Under the pieces are notes generated by a model that was given only the letters and a program-made list of their open reading frames with translations, was not told the DNA's origin and made no database searches. The position numbers and the translations under genes are program-made. A stretch of 64,000 bases of DNA from Tamarix chinensis (lineage: Eukaryota; Streptophyta; Magnoliopsida; Caryophyllales; Tamaricaceae). Positions 51,411 to 62,263 of this stretch are shown here, piece after piece (the first letter of the stretch is position 1; each line of letters begins with the position of its first letter). The stretch spans positions 11,926,455 through 11,990,454 of the forward strand of contig CM060175.1 of NCBI GenBank assembly GCA_030549775.1, written 5' to 3'.

Positions 51411-52002
51411 GGTCCCGAGCTCAATGAAATTTATTTTGGATGCGAATGAGTTATGGAAAAATGTTAGTCATTGAGACGATTGATTAATGGCCTCAAGGCC
51501 CGAAAAATATCTCGATTACTGATCATGGCCTATTTGATATTGGTTGATGGATTATTGAATATATGAAAGTGAATTTTACGTATACGCTATTAATGTATCA
51601 TTGAGTTATTGGATGTACAAATAATTGGATCTGAATACCATGTTTATACCTATGGTTATATCTGAATGTGGTAGTATCATGTGTAATATGGCGTGCCTGT
51701 ACTTTAAGTGTGTTTTTAAAGGGTTACTCAGTACCGTAGTACTGAAGGGTTCCTTCCATGGGGCCCCTGCCTATTCAATGGGCAGTACCCCTTGCAGGTT
51801 GTGTTCAGGTGCTATTCAAGTGGGCCCTTGGGGAGAGCGTAAGGTACTGTCCGAAAATTTTTAAGGTTTTAATTTGTCTCCTTTAAATTCAACGTATCTG
51901 TTATTTTGTAAACACCGTGGTTGAATGTTTCTCTTGTAAAGTATTTACTGTGTTACTCTGATCTTCAAATGCTTAAGTTGTCGTAAAGTTTTATTTTACT
52001 CC

Positions 52003-52085
52003 TTTAGCCTTAGCACTTAGTACTGGAACGGTATGAGTGAACCGGTCTGGTACTAGGTGTGGCGGTAATACTCCCAAAGTTCACG
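52003..52085 (+). promoter_or_regulatory. Conserved 3' LTR module (D)
   Basis: TTTAGCCTTAGCACTTAGTA, then CTGGAACGGTATGAGTGAAC, then CGGTCTGGTACTAGGTGTGG. Ends about 75 bases before the LTR end. Conserved with A, B and C. Confidence 0.6.
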
Positions 52086-52164
52086 GTTTATTAATCTGCT
52101 TCCGCAATTCTCTTTTAATTAAACAAAATTTTTCAGTAGTGAATTTTGGGGGTGTTACACAAAA

Positions 52165-53039
52165 TCTCACAAGGTCCAAACAAAAATGCCAGTTATAGTC
52201 CTTTAAATCATAGAACAAGTCACTATATTAGTTACACTGCAATGAACCATAGAAAAGTCTCAATGTAGGTATGATCCTTAATTTCACCAACATAATGACA
52301 CTTTTCCCTTAAGAATGCAACCAAAACATTTAATCTCAAAAAATAAAAAATATTTTCAAGAAAATTTTAAGGGGTTTTAACAAGTCAACTCAACTTACTG
52401 CAACCTTATGTTAAACAGCCTTCTATTATCATCATTAAAAGATCATTTTCCACTTTTATTCCTATTTTTTTAAAATTATAATTTCAAAATTTTCATTTAT
52501 TTTAATTCAATTTTTTGAAAAGAAACATAAGGTATGTATACTTATAAATATAATGCAAGAAACACAAGCAAAGAAAAATGTAGCTCTACAATATCTCCCC
52601 CATGCTTATAATTCACATTGTCCCTAATGTGCTGACAAGGTAAAAGGGAAGAGAGGAACTCAAAGGCCATATTTACTCGGTGGGTGGTGGTGTAGTAGTG
52701 GTAGAGGTTCCCTTGCCAGTTCTGGATTACTTTGGAGCCATGAGTAATCTATAATTGTTGTTGGAAAATCAAAAATCTCAATTTTTACAAAAGGAAAATA
52801 AACCTTGGATATGGGTTGCCTAAAATTAATATTTAAATTCCAAAATCTCCCAACACTTTAACACTTAGATTTTTTTGTTTCTTCATTTTTATCCTTCCTT
52901 TTGTTGTTATACTTTGGAATCCACATCATCCTCTTTAAGGCTTCGTCACCTAAACCAATATAAACAAAAAATATTTGTGAGTTAGTATGAGCTACAAAAA
53001 TCTAAAAAAAGGTAAATGAAAGCATAAACTTGGGTTGCC
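52165..53039. other. F non-coding region between pol and 3' LTR (part 2)
   Basis: AT-rich sequence resuming after D's target duplication. No frame with a domain. It joins part 1 once D is removed, giving about 2 kb in all. Confidence 0.45.
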
Positions 53040-54210
53040 TCACAAGAAGTGCTTGTTTAAAGTCGTTAGCTCGACTCCTTCATGTCTAATTTTTTTTATC
53101 AAGAGAACAAAGGTCTTGAGTTTTTCAACACCACCACTAATATATGGTTTTAATCGTTGACTATTAACCATGAACATTCCTTTTTCTGGATGTGAAATTT
53201 CCACCACACTAAAGGGATATAAGTTTATGACCGAGAATGGGACGGACCATCGGGATTTCAACTTTTTAGGGAAAAACCACAACCTAGAATTAAAGGGAAG
53301 TACCTATTGTCCCTTGAAAAAATAATGCTTGAGTTATGCTTATCATGTAACTTCTTGGTACATTCTTTGTAAATCTTTGCATTCTCATATGCAGCAAAAC
53401 AAAACTTGTTCATTTCGTTCAGCTAAAGTTTCCTGTGCTTACTTGCATCACTCAAATGAAAAATTTGAAATTTCAATGCCCAATATGATTTATGTTCAAG
53501 TTCAACCAAGAGATGGCATACCTTCCCATAAACCAAATGGTAGGGGGCATGCCAATCAAAGTTTTGTACGCTGTTCTATAAGCCCAAAGCATGCCATCTA
53601 ATTTGATAGACCAACCTTTTCGAGTTACACTTGCAGTTTTCTCCAAAACCTATTTAATCTCCCTATTAGTTACTACGACTTGACTACTTTTTTGAGGATG
53701 GTAGGGAGTTGCCACTTTATGTGTGACTCCATAATTAGCTAGAAGGGATTGAAATAGTTGATTGTAAAAATAATTCCCTCCATTGCTAATTATAGCTTTA
53801 GGTGTGCCAAATCACGTGAAAATATTCCGTGTCAAGAATTTAACAACCACCTTAGTGTCAATAGTAGGAAGTTCCACAGCTTCTATCCACTTGGACACAT
53901 AGTCCATATCCACAAGGATATACTTATTACCAAAATAAAAAGGGAACAGTCTCATGAAGTCTATATGCCAAATGTCATAAAACTCACAAACCATGATATT
54001 AGTCAAGGACAATTCATTTTTATGGGATATATTTCCTATCCTTTGAAACCTATTACAAGCAGAAACAAAGGCATAAGCATCCTTAAAAATATTAGGCCAA
54101 TAAAAGATAAATTGTAAAATCTTACCTGAGGTCTTAGTTGGCCCAAAGTGACCTCCAACCTCCCTATTATGATGATGTTCCAGGATGGAATAAATCTCCT
54201 CATCATTCAC
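53040..54210 (-). pseudogene. Athila-type integrase of F, degraded
   Basis: Integrase inserts the DNA copy into the genome. The minus frame from 54210 begins with the zinc-binding region (YSILEHHHNREVGGHFGPTK, then CNRFQRIG) and continues into the core with IWHIDFMRLFPFYFGNKYI, which keeps the first catalytic Asp. After a frameshift near 53815 come AIISNGGNYFYNQLFQSLLA, NYGVTHKVATPYHPQKSSQV and VVTNREIK. Compared with relatives, the second catalytic Asp (SDGG) is Asn and the catalytic Glu (GQVE) is Val. [15 protein letters not shown] follows. The C-terminal frame at 53282-53040 (FPKKLKSRWSVPFSVINLYP) is the usual tail of the protein. It is dead by both mutation and frameshift. Confidence 0.85.
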
Positions 54211-54429
54211 ACACCTCTAAATTACTTGATTACCAGAAATTCTAAATAGGTAAGGATCATCCAAAAAATAATACTTTACCTTAGAAAGAAACTTCCTTCT
54301 GTGGTGATATGAAAGATGAGTGGGTAAGATGTTACCTACCAAGAAATCGGCTATATCAACATACCATGGAGTAGGTGTGATTTGAAGTTTGTAAAGGCAA
54401 TCATTTGAAAATTATTCATTTATGGAAAT

Positions 54430-54980
54430 GGTTGGCTTTTCTATGATAGATTGGGGAATTCATGAAAGATGTTCTGCAATACTATTCTCACTCCCTATTT
54501 TATACTTAATCACTAAGTCAAACTCTTTGAGTAGTAATATCCATCTGATTATCCTAGCCTTAGAATCCTTCTTAGCAAATAATTACTTTAATGTAGAGTG
54601 GTCAATGTAAATAATGGCTTTATCCAATAACAAGTAAGAATGAAACTTATCAAATACAAATACTATGGCCAGCAATTCTTTTTTAGTAGTAGCATAATTT
54701 TGTTGTGTATAATTTAGAATTCTACTGACATAGTAAATGGTTTGAAAAAAATTATCTTTCCTTTAACCCAGCACAAAACAAATAGAAATCACTTGCATTG
54801 CACTTTAATTTAAAAGGCAAATTCCAATCAAGAAATTCCATTATAGGTACACTAATCAACTTTTCTTTCAACTTATTGAACGCATGCAAGCACTCATCAG
54901 AAAAAAATGAAAGTAGCGTCTGCAACAAGCAACTCACATTGCGGCTTAGCTATTTTTGAGAAGTATTTAATAAATCTTCG
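54430..54980 (-). pseudogene. RNase H region of F
   Basis: The minus strand reads RRFIKYFSKIAKPQCELL near 54980-54930, then CLHAFNKLKEKLISVPIMEF, and at about 54690-54440 QQNYATTKKELLAIVFVFDK, FHSYLLLDKAIIYIDHSTLK, a stop, [20 protein letters not shown] and [11 protein letters not shown]. These are the connection and RNase H parts of gypsy pol; the DHSTLK and A-E-H-L-S motifs correspond to T-D-H-x-x-L and A-D-x-L-S. Several frameshifts and stops break it. Confidence 0.85.
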
Positions 54981-55101
54981 ATAAAAGCTCGCATTCCCCA
55001 AAAAACTCCCAACATCTTTAATAGTAGAATGAGGGGAAGTTTTTTAATTACTTCAATTTTCACCTTATCAACTTCAATCCCCTTATTAGAGATTTTGTGA
55101 C

Positions 55102-55590
55102 TCAGAACAAACCCCTCTTAGACCATAAAATGACATTTTCCCAATTAAGGACTACATTTGTGTCTTCACATCTTTTCAATAAATTATCCAACTTATTTAG
55201 GCATGCGTCAAAAGAACATCCAAACATAGAAAAATCATCCATGAAATCCTCTACTATATCATGAAAACTTGCCATCATACATTTCTGATAAGTAGTTAGA
55301 GCATTGCACAATGTGAAAGGTATTCTCCTATATGCAAATGTATCGTAAGGACATGTGAATGTTGTTTTTGTTGATCCTCTAGTGTAATAGTAATTTTATG
55401 TAACCCAAATACCCATCCAAGAAATAGTAGAATTCGTGGCCTGCCAGTCTCTCTATCATTTGATCAATAAAGGGAAGAGGTTAATGGTCCTTTTTTAGTG
55501 TCATCATTTACTATTCTATAATCAATACAAATACGCCAACCTATTACGGTATGTGTAGGGTTCAATTCATTCTTATCATTAGCCACAACA
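55102..55590 (-). pseudogene. Reverse transcriptase of F, N-terminally truncated
   Basis: The minus frame begins directly after the primer site with NDKNELNPTHTVIGWRICID then YRIVNDD, followed in another frame by PLPFIDQMIERLAGHEFYYF and LDGYLGY. The frame at 55311-55102 (CNALTTYQKCMMASFHDIVE) holds the catalytic FMDD at about 55234-55245; relatives have a few more residues just before it. The upstream part of the enzyme, protease and gag are missing. At least one frameshift lies near 55470. Confidence 0.85.
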
Positions 55591-55593
55591 GTA

Positions 55594-55616
55594 TCATCCT
55601 GGCAATGATGCTAAAA
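55594..55616 (-). other. Primer-binding site of F, decayed tRNA-Asp type
   Basis: On the minus strand TTTTTAGCATCATTGCCAGG follows the LTR. It differs from the Athila site TGGCGCCGTTGCCGGGGA mainly by C-to-T and G-to-A changes at CG or CNG positions, as expected from methylation-driven decay. Confidence 0.65.
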
Positions 55617-55619
55617 ACT

Positions 55620-57017
55620 TGATGACTTCTAACTGTAAGTGCACGGTGCTGAAGTAGCATGTAAGTTCGATCCAATAGGGACTGGGAAGTGAGTAATGGG
55701 ATAGTGAGAAGATCTCCTATATCTAGACTAACAATAGGGGCATATGATGTCTAACTCTGAATGAAAAAGAAAATGTGTAAACTAAATCCAACTATAATAT
55801 AATAACAAGTGAAATTAAATTAGAGAAAAAGATAAGGTTTTGGTCAATCCCCTCAACCTCAATGTGATTGAATATTAACCCCAAATCCCAAATCAAAACA
55901 CTATATCATGAATACCAACTAAAATATGTATTGTAATGCTCTCTCAAGCCACTACACCCTATTATCTATTATGACTCATCTATCTCTAGTATGAATACAA
56001 AGATAGGCAATGCATTATTATTTATTATATTCCCCTTTTTTTAGTTGTTGTTTCCAACCAATGTCTCTCAACTTTATAGTTTGATCTCTAGTTATGCTAA
56101 TGGAGCCCACTCTAATTCATCTCTCGAACGTAGTCAGGTTTCTCTAAATAATAATAGGAAAGTGATCAATTTTCTCTATTATTCCAATTAAACCATTAGT
56201 ACAACACATGTGACAAGGAATTAGATTGGGTAGGGTTTGGATTCTCAACACATCTGGATCAGGGGTTTTTCCTTCACCTCGACATAGATCAATTAGCTAA
56301 TCATGGCTTTCATTAATCTCAACATCTTAAACATATAGAATTACATCAATTGAAAAAAATAAATAAAATCCAAAGGTAAAATACAATAAAATCTTTATTT
56401 AAGATAAGAAATTCACTATTCTATCCATCTGACTAGGAATAAGAAATTGAGATCAAGAGATGGAAGATTGTGGGTCAATTGGAGGTGGGATTGGTTTGGG
56501 TAATGCCAAAAAAGTAATCCTCGATCTCTCTTTACTGCTCTCAAAGTCACCATATTTTTATCCTATTTTCTTCTCCTTGAAACTTAATTAAATTTTTTTT
56601 ATAAACGTAACTGCTCATCAACACGGTAGTGTTGTTTTGTTGCTTTAGCTTTGCGCATGTTTTGTATTGCAGCTATAAAATCTTTGTTTGAACTTTGATT
56701 GAGCTTATTTTTGATGGGTTGGAAAGATAAAAAAAATACATACAAATTTTATGTTCAACACTTTTTCAAATTCAGATCGCATCATGTTTTGATTTTCAAG
56801 TCTTTATTCCTATTCATACTTTGAGCACTTGCGTTTGCTTCTATTTTGTTCCAATTATTGTGTTTTAGCTCCTTTTGATCCCATATTATTGAAATACCTA
56901 CAAAATATGATCAAGAGAACTATACAATAAAAAGTGGACTAAAGTATAACAAAATCATTATATAATCACATTAAATCTTCATGTTAAAGTCCATATGATT
57001 GACACAATTTATGCCTA
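55620..57017 (-). repeat. 5' LTR of F
   Basis: Reads TGATGACTTCTAACTGTAAG on the plus strand and ends ..AATTTATGCCTA at 57017; pairs with 45364-46780. Confidence 0.8.
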
Positions 57018-57653
57018 TTAGTATGGTTGATGGTTAAGCATGAGATTCTAATGACAATTATTTATATTTATGTATTGATCCATGATTTTTTTAATATTTT
57101 TATGGCATGTGGTTGTTTTTGAGCATGTTTTGGATTATTGTATGATCACGTGCAATGTGGGTATGCTATCTCTTGTGAGGTATTGTGATTACTCAGTATG
57201 AGAAATTCGTATTGATATTACATTGACTGATGACTATATGAAGGTCATGGTGTGATATGAAGCTTATAAGAGTCGCCAAGATAAGTGGAGCCCTTGGGAA
57301 GAGGTTCCGTTCTCAGAATGGGCATACAGGTCTAAAAGTTAGGGCAAACCGATGTCGTACCTACGGGTACTAGTTTTTGTTGTATCAATTTTTCTTTTTA
57401 CTCTTATATCTCTATCTGTATTTTGATTATCTTTTTTGTTCAAAATTTTTTTATCCATAACCTCTATTTATGTATTCTCTCTTATTTCCGTTGATTTTTT
57501 TTTTTGGTTTGGTTGGTTTTAGCCTTATCACTTGGCATAAGAAAGGTGAGGGAACCATACTTATGCTAAGTCTGGCAGTAACACCCCTTATCTTTGGTAA
57601 TTAATGCTTCCACAAAATAAAAATTTTTAAGGACTAAAAATGGGGGTGTTACA
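57018..57653 (+). repeat. E right LTR, segment 2 (to LTR end)
   Basis: Aligns with 36128-36761 of the left LTR (TATGGTTGATGGTTAAGCAT against TATGGTTGATCGTTGAGCAT; both have GGGCATACAGGTCTA). Ends GGGGGTGTTACA; AGTTA follows. Confidence 0.8.
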
Positions 57654-57658
57654 AGTTA

Positions 57659-60046
57659 AATGGTTTATAATTTTATTAACTTATTTTTCATCTTTAATAT
57701 GGTTTATACCTCAGGGTAACTATTCAATTGGTGTCTTGAAACCAATCGACTATTAGGACTAGTTGATGGGTAGGTTGAACCGATCCACTAGTTTACTAGA
57801 CCTATAAAAAAAATTGAGTTCAATTTTAGATGAGAAATCTCCTCTAACAGACTTGAATGTTGGTAACCAAAATTTGAATTTCTTCTAAATCATCTTTGAT
57901 GATTTGTGGACATCAATCTAAGCTTTTTCCTTACACCGAGAAGATTTGGGGGACAAGAATTGACAAAGGTGGTTGATGTCCTTTCCACCATCATCTTTTT
58001 GTTCCTAAATTCTCTCTCTTCTATGTATCATCTAAGCAGACAATTTTCGTCTCAAAAAATTCCCCACAACATCTGATTCTTTGTTCTCATGCCTTTTTTC
58101 CGCTTTCCCTTCTCATGTTTGCATTTGTTAAGGCACATTAATTTGGGATATTTTAGCCATCACCGTTTGGGCTATGAGAGAAGTCAACCTTGATTCATTA
58201 AGAAATTTACCTAAAAATATCCAAATTTGAGTGGGAGGTTTAGGGTTTCAATTTTTTATACCCTCCTACTTCATTTTGCATTAGATTATGGGTATATTAG
58301 AACCCTTAACCTCTCTTTTTCCTCATTTTCTTTCAACCACCAAGTCTTAAATTTTTTCCTATATTTTGCCTTCACTCAATTTCTCCTTCATGTTCTCTAT
58401 GTATGATATTTTACACCTCTTCTAATCCTTCCTATAACTCTTTCTTGATTTACTCTTCAGCATGATAGGGTTAGATTTAGAAAATTATTAAGGCTTTGAA
58501 TTATTATTTTCGCGTTTACTTTGGTAATTTATATCTTATGATCCCCCCTAACCTCTTGTTTTGTTCCATTTTATAAGTTTTCAAGAATATTTTACTAAAT
58601 TTTATCCTCATATTTTAAGATGACCAAGGTTTGAACAATTTTAGTAAAAAGTTTCTCTATTTGATGTATTTTTGCAAAACTTTAGTATGTAAGTCAATTT
58701 GGGTTATAGTGTGGAGTGAATGAGAATGTGAATTGGTGAAGGATTTAGATTTATTTATTTATTCATTTACAATAATAGTATTGTAATATATTGAGTTTTT
58801 TGATTTTGGAAAAAATGTGATATGTTATTTTGGCATATATCTTGATGATTTATTCGAAATGCAACATGATTGAGTAGTTACAACCAATCAGTCTATGTTT
58901 TGTGATCATCTAATGATATATGTTGACATCATAGGTTAAACAATATCATTATCCTTATTTTGATAATAATGAATTGATCTTGATAACTAATGTATTTGCT
59001 TAAGTGTGCATGTACTAAAATTGACTCCCAAAGAATTCTAAATGCACCCACCCAAAGCATTCTCTAAGTGTGCAAATCTAAAAGAGCAATCAAGTTTGCA
59101 AGAACAAGAGAATAACACATGAAAATAACCAAGATTTGATGGTTAGGGATTATATTTCTTAAGTCTTAGGTTCCATGTAAAGAGTTAAGTTGAGAAAGTT
59201 CACCTTTTGATCAAAATTCTTTAAAACATTTTTAAAAAACTTGATTTAAATTAATTTCATAATAACTCATTGTTGATCTTGATTTCTAAAATCTTCAAAA
59301 TTGTTTTAAAAGTAAATGGTTGGTTTCAATTTAAACTAGTTGACTAGTTTAGTTTAAATAAAGGTATGGAATGATTGAACTCAGATGGATCAAATGGCTC
59401 AGTAAACCAATTGGTCGGTTATGCGAAACTGATTGACTTGTTTGACCAACCACTCTATGAGTTTAACTCATGTAGAAACTTTTATGCCTCTATTTAAACT
59501 CATTGAATGGTTTTGCTAAATCGATGGATTGGTTTGACTAGTGAGTCTATGGGTTTCATTCTTATAGAAACCTTTTTGCCTCGATTAAACTCATTGATAG
59601 TTTTGTGAAAATCTATCAATTGGTTTGACCAACTATTCCATAGGTTTCTTTCATACAAAAGCCCTTTGTCTCCACTAAAAATCATCAATTGATTTCACCA
59701 ATCTAAACAAATGGTTTGAAAAAACTGATTGATTGGTAACATGAACATATTGATTGGTCTTACTATACCATATCACTGTTCATAAGACCAATTATGTACT
59801 TCACATAACTGATTGACTAGTTTGTATGAACTGATTAACTAGTTTGCACAGTAACAAATTTACATTTATGGTATGAGCATAACATTTGATTGGTTTGAAC
59901 TACCGGTCAACTGGTTGTAGAAACAATGGACTAGTTTAGCAATACCGATTGATTGGTGAGCATTAAATGTTGATTTCTTGCCTGTTTTGTGAAAAACCTT
60001 TTTGAAATTCTGTATATAATATCTATATGATGAGGCAAATATTTAT
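57659..60046. repeat. Unclassified relic rich in GATTGGTTTG motifs
   Basis: AT-rich sequence with no domain-bearing frame. From about 57710 to 59950 it carries scattered ATTGGTTTGA and ACTGATTGA/CTAGTTTG pieces, some in tandem (59413-59691). It might be the LTR or internal part of an old retrotransposon, but I found no ends. Confidence 0.35.
59413..59691. repeat. 93-bp degenerate tandem repeat, three copies
   Basis: Units of about 93 bases start at about 59413, 59507 and 59600. Each has GATTGGTTTGAC (or variant), then an ATAGGTTT-like strip, then AGAAACCTTTTTGCCTC (or variant) and AAACTCATTGA. Confidence 0.65.
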
Positions 60047-60694
60047 TGTAAGATGCCTAAATTTCACAGGTGAAATTTTTTTGTGTGCAGAAAACCATAC
60101 ACTAAAAGAGGAGGGGTGCTACTGCTGTGATCAGGACAAGACTGACCCTTGGCCAATCTCATACTAACCATAAAGATTGAAAATTTAAAAGACATTAATT
60201 CGAGCAGAAAATAAAACCAAATGTTTCTAACATTTCATAAATAAAATAGAGTGCGTAAAATGTCAGAGTCAATACAAGAATAGAAAATGAGTACATCAAG
60301 AATTCCCTCATAGAGGAAATAGAATGATCAATACAACGGTGAGAAAATCAATATAAAGTGAGTATGGAAAAAACTCTCTTGGACCCTAGGACAAGTCCAA
60401 TAGGCCATCACTTAGTCCCGTCTAATGCATCAGAGGGGTCAAAATCATCATATGTACATCTCCTACCTACACAAACTCAAGAAGGGCAACCGCTCGTGGG
60501 AATCAGCAGTACCTATGAAACAAATGATCAGTACGCTACGTATTGAGTAAATTAATCATGGGGTTAAGAACATACAACGTAAATGGCAGATAATACATGT
60601 AGTGAATCAGTTCGGTTAATCATAAGCATTGGATCTTAGGTTATTAATTACATTTTCACACAACTCTCAATTTAGATCTATGCGAGTACGAAAA

Positions 60695-61030
60695 CCCCAC
60701 TATTATAGTTAATGAAATCGGAACACCTTGGATAGAACACTCTTAGACACTATTATTCATTAGTGGATCGGTCTCTAGGGAAAAACGCTCCTAGCCACTG
60801 TTATACCTGTGGATTGGTATGGATCTGACTCTCATGGTGTTCCACTATAAGTAATTAATATTTTCCCATGACTTATTATAATTTATGGTTTTGTTTACTA
60901 AGGCTAGGATCCCCCACTATTATAGTTGATGGATCAGATATACCCAGGGCAGCATGCACTTGACCACTATTATTTATCGGTGGATTGGTATCCAAGGAAC
61001 CGTGCATCTAGGTAGTATTTTTGTTGGTGG
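60695..61030 (-). repeat. Degenerate TATAATA motif array in H
   Basis: Four or five decayed copies, for example CCCACTATTATAGTTGATGG at 60910 and CCACTATTATTTATCGGTGG at 60963, with CAGGGCAGCATGCACTTG-like tails. Confidence 0.6.
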
Positions 61031-62194
61031 GTTTGGTTTGGGCCTAGCTCAATAATCTTTTACTTTAAATGGTTAGTGTCTTATTCATGTCTTAATCAAC
61101 AGGTACTTTCTTACTAGACATGCATGCCCCACTTATCTTCCTATTCTCAGCCTTTCACTCTATCTCCCTAGAAAAGCCCTGTCCTATATATTAGGACCTC
61201 TACTCATCCTAGGAATCCAAGGCTTCTTCCCCATCTTTCTCCTACTCACCATGAAAAACTCAAACTCTCATGTGCGTGAATCAAGGCCCAGTTTCCTATA
61301 TCTTGGCTTTAACACACCATCGCCCTCTAGGTTTTCCCTCAAAGACCTTAATCTGGCCTATGTGGCCTAACCTCTCTTTATCAAATATGGCCCATGCCCC
61401 TCTTTACTTCCAACACCATCACCCCACTCAATACTCACCCAACCACAACCTTACTTCCCATCCTTCATATATGATCATGAAACCCTATTTAGCTACTCCT
61501 ACCCTAGTAGTTCTCCTTTCTTTTATGTCATCCCCTCATCACACACACTCCAACCTCCATTCCACTTGATTCATTCCCCCCTTCATAAGACACCTCCTAG
61601 TTTTAGCCCTCACTCCAACCACTTACCATCAATTCTTCCATCCCTACACTTCTCCCACTTAGGATTTTTCCCACAAACCCTAGTTAAGTCCCCCACGCAC
61701 ACTTCTACCAACCCATGTACTATTTTTTACTCATAGACTCCAATCACCCAAAATACTCTTCCCTTACCTTGCTTAACCCTTAAATTACCTTTTTCCCACA
61801 TAAATGTTACCCCCATCTAAAAACTAACCACCCCATGTAAGCCTTATACTTTCCATGCAGTGTTTAATCCAACCTTTCATTTTATTCATATTATCCTTTT
61901 ATTTGGCACCCATAAGTCATAAGGTACTTAGGCTCCCCACAACCTCATTATACTACCTTAGGCTCCATGCAGTGTTCTTCTCACCCTTATCTAATCAGTC
62001 TCCACTTCCTTTATTTCTCTTAGCTCCCCACAACCTCATTATACTACCTAAGGACTCCTAGCATGAATGCCATATTAGAGCAACAATACGTAAGGGTGTA
62101 ACACAAAATACAAGTCATATCACCCATGTTACACATAACATATCACATATACAAGCAGCAATAGTAACAAGAATAATAATAATGATTATGATGA

Positions 62195-62207
62195 TGATGA
62201 TAATAAC

Positions 62208-62262
<55 letters not shown>

Positions 62263-62263
62263 G
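62195..62263. repeat. (AAT)n microsatellite in H
   Basis: An uninterrupted run of about 18-20 AAT units, preceded by GATGATGATGATAATAAC. Confidence 0.95.

Larger units (their letters stand above)
47910..52159 (+). mobile_element. Solo LTR 'D' in F
   Basis: Starts TGTAATCCCCCAAAAATTTT and ends GAATTTTGGGGGTGTTACA, 4250 bp, with exact flanks CAAAA at 47905-47909 and 52160-52164. Same subfamily as A, in the opposite orientation: pyrimidine/GC-rich block (48240-49330), hairpin, AATTTGGTAATT minisatellite (about 49990-50620), CCTCGAGATCGGGAATGGTG strip, motif array and 3' module. The GC-rich block keeps many CpG, which suggests that D is younger than B or C. No coding sequence of its own. Confidence 0.85.
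45364..57017 (-). mobile_element. Athila-type Ty3/gypsy retrotransposon 'F', defective, with nested solo LTR
   Basis: Two LTRs of about 1.4 kb (45364-46780 and 55620-57017) enclose minus-strand pol remains and a nested solo LTR (47910-52159). The element reads right to left. After the 5' LTR (right) comes a decayed tRNA-Asp-type primer site, and after it at once reverse transcriptase, so gag and protease are missing. RNase H and integrase follow, then about 2 kb of non-coding sequence (the place of the env-like region in Athila), a polypurine tract and the 3' LTR. The primer type, pol motifs and CTTGAGGACAAGTAA motif before the tract fit the Athila group. Its outer flanks do not give a clear target duplication. 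Confidence 0.85.
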
